Below are positions 6,046-7,667 of a DNA stretch of 7,667 bases, piece by piece. How positions within the stretch are numbered: position 1 is the stretch's first letter; every line of letters begins with the position of its first letter. Source of the stretch: SIG480 sp045533555 (lineage in GTDB: Bacteria; Bacillota; Clostridia; Oscillospirales; JAAYXM01); the NCBI GenBank assembly GCA_045533555.1, contig JAZSHZ010000142.1:1-7667 (forward strand), in the 5' to 3' direction. Position numbers and translations under genes: made by a program. Under the pieces are notes generated by a model. That model ran no database searches, was not told where the DNA came from, and saw only the letters and a list, made by a program, of their open reading frames with translations.

Positions 6046-7236
6046 TTACACTTTGTAAACAACTTTGCCGCCCTTTACGGTGAGCAGGCATTTGCCGAAT
6101 AATTCTTCGCCTTCAAAAGGCGTTGCTTTTCCCATCGAGAGGAATTCATCGGGATCTACCTTGAATTTCGCGTTGAGGTCAAACACCGTGAAGTCATCTC
6201 CCGCAGGGATTCCGAATCGCTTTCGCGGGTTTTCGCTCATAACCTCGATGAGCTTATCAAGCGTTATCACGCCGGTTTTGACAAGCTTCGTGTAAAGCAC
6301 CGCAAATGCGGTTTCAAGACCGACGACTCCGAATGCGCTTCCCACAAGACCCTTTGATTTTTCCTCTGCGGAATGCGGCGCGTGATCCGTCGCTATCATA
6401 TCGATCGTCCCGTCACGAAGCCCTTCAACGAGCGCATCGCGGTCCCGTGCGGAGCGGATCGGCGGGTTCATCTTGAATCTGCCTTCTTCTTTTATATCCG
6501 TGTCACACATAACAAGGTAGTGAGGCCCCGTCTCGCAGGTGACATCAAGCCCCTCTGCCTTTGCCTTGCGGATGAGCTCAACTGTCTCCGCCGTGGAAAT
6601 ATGGCAGACGTGATAACGGCAACCGATTTCGCGGACAAGCTCAAGGTCGCGCGCGACCTGCTTCCACTCGCTTGCGGAATTGATTCCGACATAGCCATGA
6701 GCCGCGGCAAATTCGCCGTCGTGGATGCATCCACCGGGCTTTAATTCGGCATTCACCTCGCAGTGAGCAACTATCATTTTATCAAGCGCTTTGGCTCTCA
6801 TCATCGCCTCGCGCATCATATCATCGGACTGAACTCCGCGTCCGTCATCGGAGAAGGCGATTGCATATTTTGCCATTCCCTCAAGATCGGAAAGCTCCTC
6901 GCCCGCCTCGTTGACGGAAATCGAGCCATAGGGGAAGACATCAATCGTCGCATCGCGCTCGATGATCTCAACCTGCAGCTTTATATTTTCGACACTGTCG
7001 GGAACGGGTTTCAGGTTCGGCATCGTGCAGACTGCGGTATATCCGCCGCGCGCCGCGGCATTGCAACCCGACTTGACCGTCTCCTTATAAGAAAAACCCG
7101 GCTCACGAAAATGCACATGCACATCGCAAAAGCCGGGAAAAACAGCATATTCCGAAGAGAAAGAGGGAATAAACGTCTCTGCTATCTTCTTGCAGGACGC
7201 CGCAATCTCTTTTGACATATAACTCATCTTAAACAT
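6046..7236 (-). CDS. pyrC: Dihydroorotase, type I, first gene of the operon
   Basis: A zinc amidohydrolase that cyclises N-carbamoyl-aspartate to dihydroorotate, the third step of UMP synthesis, in the cytosol. The TIM-barrel metal motif is D38-V-H40-V-H42, followed by FREPG (43-47). Other expected residues are N74 in MPN, D131 in FSDDG (the bridging Asp typical of type I), H158 in AHCE, H212 in CHIST, and D284 in ATDHAPH (282-288). I chose the ATG at 7236-7234 because GGAGAT (7250-7245) precedes it by 8 bases; ATGs at residues 4 and 7 are possible. At 396 residues it is somewhat shorter than the usual 420-430, because only 37 residues precede the metal motif, so part of the N-terminal beta-sandwich is reduced. 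An in-frame TTG at 7338 would translate the leader and terminator and is rejected. Expression should be set by the PyrR attenuator. Confidence 0.96.
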   Translation of the reverse strand: MFKMSYMSKEIAASCKKIAETFIPSFSSEYAVFPGFCDVHVHFREPGFSYKETVKSGCNAAARGGYTAVCTMPNLKPVPDSVENIKLQVEIIERDATIDVFPYGSISVNEAGEELSDLEGMAKYAIAFSDDGRGVQSDDMMREAMMRAKALDKMIVAHCEVNAELKPGGCIHDGEFAAAHGYVGINSASEWKQVARDLELVREIGCRYHVCHISTAETVELIRKAKAEGLDVTCETGPHYLVMCDTDIKEEGRFKMNPPIRSARDRDALVEGLRDGTIDMIATDHAPHSAEEKSKGLVGSAFGVVGLETAFAVLYTKLVKTGVITLDKLIEVMSENPRKRFGIPAGDDFTVFDLNAKFKVDPDEFLSMGKATPFEGEELFGKCLLTVKGGKVVYKV

Positions 7237-7254
7237 TAAAACACATCTCCATAT

Positions 7255-7282
7255 AAAAAAATCTTGCCTCGGAAGGCAAGAT
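7255..7282 (-). terminator. Attenuator terminator in the pyr leader
   Basis: On the minus strand ATCTTGCCT (7282-7274), loop TCCG and AGGCAAGAT (7269-7261) form a perfect 9-bp stem followed by a run of seven T residues including the last stem base. It lies 5 bases before the pyrC ribosome binding site. Its rising arm is shared with the antiterminator, so it is the conditional stop of the PyrR switch. Lacking any gene between the promoter and itself, it can only act as an attenuator. Confidence 0.92.
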
Positions 7283-7336
7283 GTGCATACAAACAAAGAT
7301 ACGCAGAATTCACCCTGCATACTCACATTATAACAC

Positions 7337-7375
7337 AAATCTTGCCGACCTCACGGGATCGAACCTTAAAGATTT
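7337..7375 (-). promoter_or_regulatory. PyrR-binding anti-antiterminator hairpin in the pyr leader
   Basis: The minus strand at 7360-7347 reads GATCCCGTGAGGTC, which fits the PyrR recognition consensus UCCNGNGAGGY seen in Bacillus pyr attenuators. It is closed by a 7-bp lower stem, AAATCTT (7375-7369) with AAGATTT (7343-7337). The GGCAAGAT on its 3' side (7346-7339) is exactly complementary to ATCTTGCC (7282-7275), the rising arm of the downstream terminator, and GTG/CAC beyond a 2-base bulge extends the pairing. Three exclusive states follow: PyrR bound at high UMP/UTP locks this hairpin and lets the terminator form; without PyrR the antiterminator forms and transcription reads into pyrC. 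The structure is visible in the sequence; ligand control is inferred from the family. The pyrR gene is not in the window. Confidence 0.9.
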
Positions 7376-7385
7376 ATTTTCATAT

Positions 7386-7415
7386 ATTATATCACTCACT
7401 GCATATGTTTGTCAA
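7386..7415 (-). promoter_or_regulatory. Sigma-A promoter of the pyr operon
   Basis: Read on the minus strand, TTGACA (7415-7410) and TATAAT (7391-7386) both match consensus and are separated by 18 bases. Transcription should start near 7379, leaving a leader of about 140 bases before pyrC. The PyrR attenuator begins almost immediately downstream, which is the usual layout in Gram-positive pyr operons. Confidence 0.9.
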
Positions 7416-7452
7416 TGATAAGTTTTCGCAATTTGAGGTGTGTGGGAAATGC

Positions 7453-7480
7453 GGGTCGTCGGGGACGCCGACCCCTACAA
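7453..7480. repeat. REP-like 28-base palindrome, copy 2
   Basis: On the plus strand the unit begins GGGTCG (7453-7458) and ends CGACCC (7469-7474) followed by CTACAA, giving a 6-bp stem around a 10-base GC-rich loop. It matches the unit at 6000-6027 in 25 of 28 positions. Two of the three differences are the two partners of one stem base pair. It sits between the terminator of the hypothetical gene and the pyr promoter. No T tract follows, so it is not a terminator. It resembles dispersed extragenic palindromes; the family is not identified. Confidence 0.75.
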
Positions 7481-7512
7481 AGATTGTTCGCAACACTCCA
7501 TATTCTGCAACA

Positions 7513-7542
7513 GAAAAAGACGGGCGATTTCTCGCCCGTCTT
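7513..7542 (-). terminator. Intrinsic terminator of the upstream hypothetical gene
   Basis: A perfect 11-bp stem (7517-7527 with 7532-7542, core GACGGGCGA) closes a loop that reads GAAA, a GNRA tetraloop, on the minus strand. The descending arm runs into a short T tract of five T residues counting the stem end, and then C. It begins 4 bases after the stop of the partial gene. On the plus strand the stem is followed by GGGG, so termination is expected only in the minus direction. Confidence 0.88.
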
Positions 7543-7546
7543 GGGG

Positions 7547-7667
7547 TTATTCCTCGTATCCGTATTTCTTCGCAAGTTCTATGAGCTTTTCTGCATCTTC
7601 GGGGGATTTTTCCATCAAACATTGCACTGCGTTTTTTTCGCCTATGTAATCATTTATCGGATATTTT
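7547..7667 (-). CDS. C-terminal fragment of an unrecognised small protein
   Basis: The open frame enters from the right edge and ends at a TAA read from 7549 to 7547. The 39 visible residues end in DAEKLIELAKKYGYEE, a charged, probably helical tail; an earlier stretch reads IGEKNAVQCLMEK. There is no membrane segment and no catalytic motif that I recognise. An intrinsic terminator begins 4 bases after the stop, which supports a real gene end, and codon use looks like that of the pyr genes. It has its own terminator and the pyr promoter lies further downstream, so it is probably a separate transcription unit. The start and full length lie outside the window and no function can be given. Confidence 0.7.
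   Translation of the reverse strand, partial: KYPINDYIGEKNAVQCLMEKSPEDAEKLIELAKKYGYEE

Noticed and set aside
7237..7338. A 34-residue longer PyrC starting at a TTG in the leader
   Set aside because: It would be translated through the attenuator terminator, has no family similarity, and the ATG at 7236 has a proper ribosome binding site.
7347..7366. tRNA-like T arm (GGTTCGATCCC on the minus strand)
   Set aside because: No acceptor, D or anticodon arms surround it. The bases belong to the PyrR recognition hairpin.

Overview
The window carries the pyrimidine (UMP) biosynthesis operon of a Gram-positive bacterium, transcribed entirely on the minus strand, so it reads from right to left. In order of transcription the genes are pyrC (dihydroorotase), carB (carbamoyl-phosphate synthase large subunit), pyrK and pyrD (the two subunits of a class 1B dihydroorotate dehydrogenase) and pyrF (OMP decarboxylase). 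The PyrK/PyrD pair, GGAGG-type ribosome binding sites, a PyrR attenuator and roughly balanced base composition point to Clostridia, probably an uncultured gut member of the Oscillospirales. The taxon is an inference.

Right edge (7237-7667): the C-terminal 39 residues of an unrecognised minus-strand gene end in an intrinsic terminator. A 28-base palindromic repeat follows, then a consensus sigma-A promoter (TTGACA, 18 bases, TATAAT). The leader RNA contains a PyrR recognition hairpin, a competing antiterminator and an intrinsic terminator just ahead of the pyrC ribosome binding site. UMP-loaded PyrR is therefore expected to stop transcription before the operon.

Body (84-7236): the five enzymes cover formation of carbamoyl phosphate (large subunit only), ring closure to dihydroorotate, its oxidation to orotate, and decarboxylation of OMP to UMP. 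carA, pyrB, pyrE and pyrR are not in the window. carA is normally directly upstream of carB, so its absence between pyrC and carB is notable; pyrE could lie beyond the left edge.

Junctions: apart from the overlapping pyrK/pyrD pair, every gene junction carries repeat DNA. pyrC/carB holds a second copy of the 28-base palindrome, with a compensatory base-pair change. carB/pyrK, pyrD/pyrF and the 3' side of pyrF each hold a modular array in which the 7-base linker GTGAAGT (or its complement ACTTCAC) alternates with short hairpins of different sequence. The arrays fill the space from the stop codon nearly to the next ribosome binding site, share one orientation relative to the genes, and differ by whole-module gain or replacement. 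I cannot match them to a named repeat family. They are the best candidate here for something undescribed.
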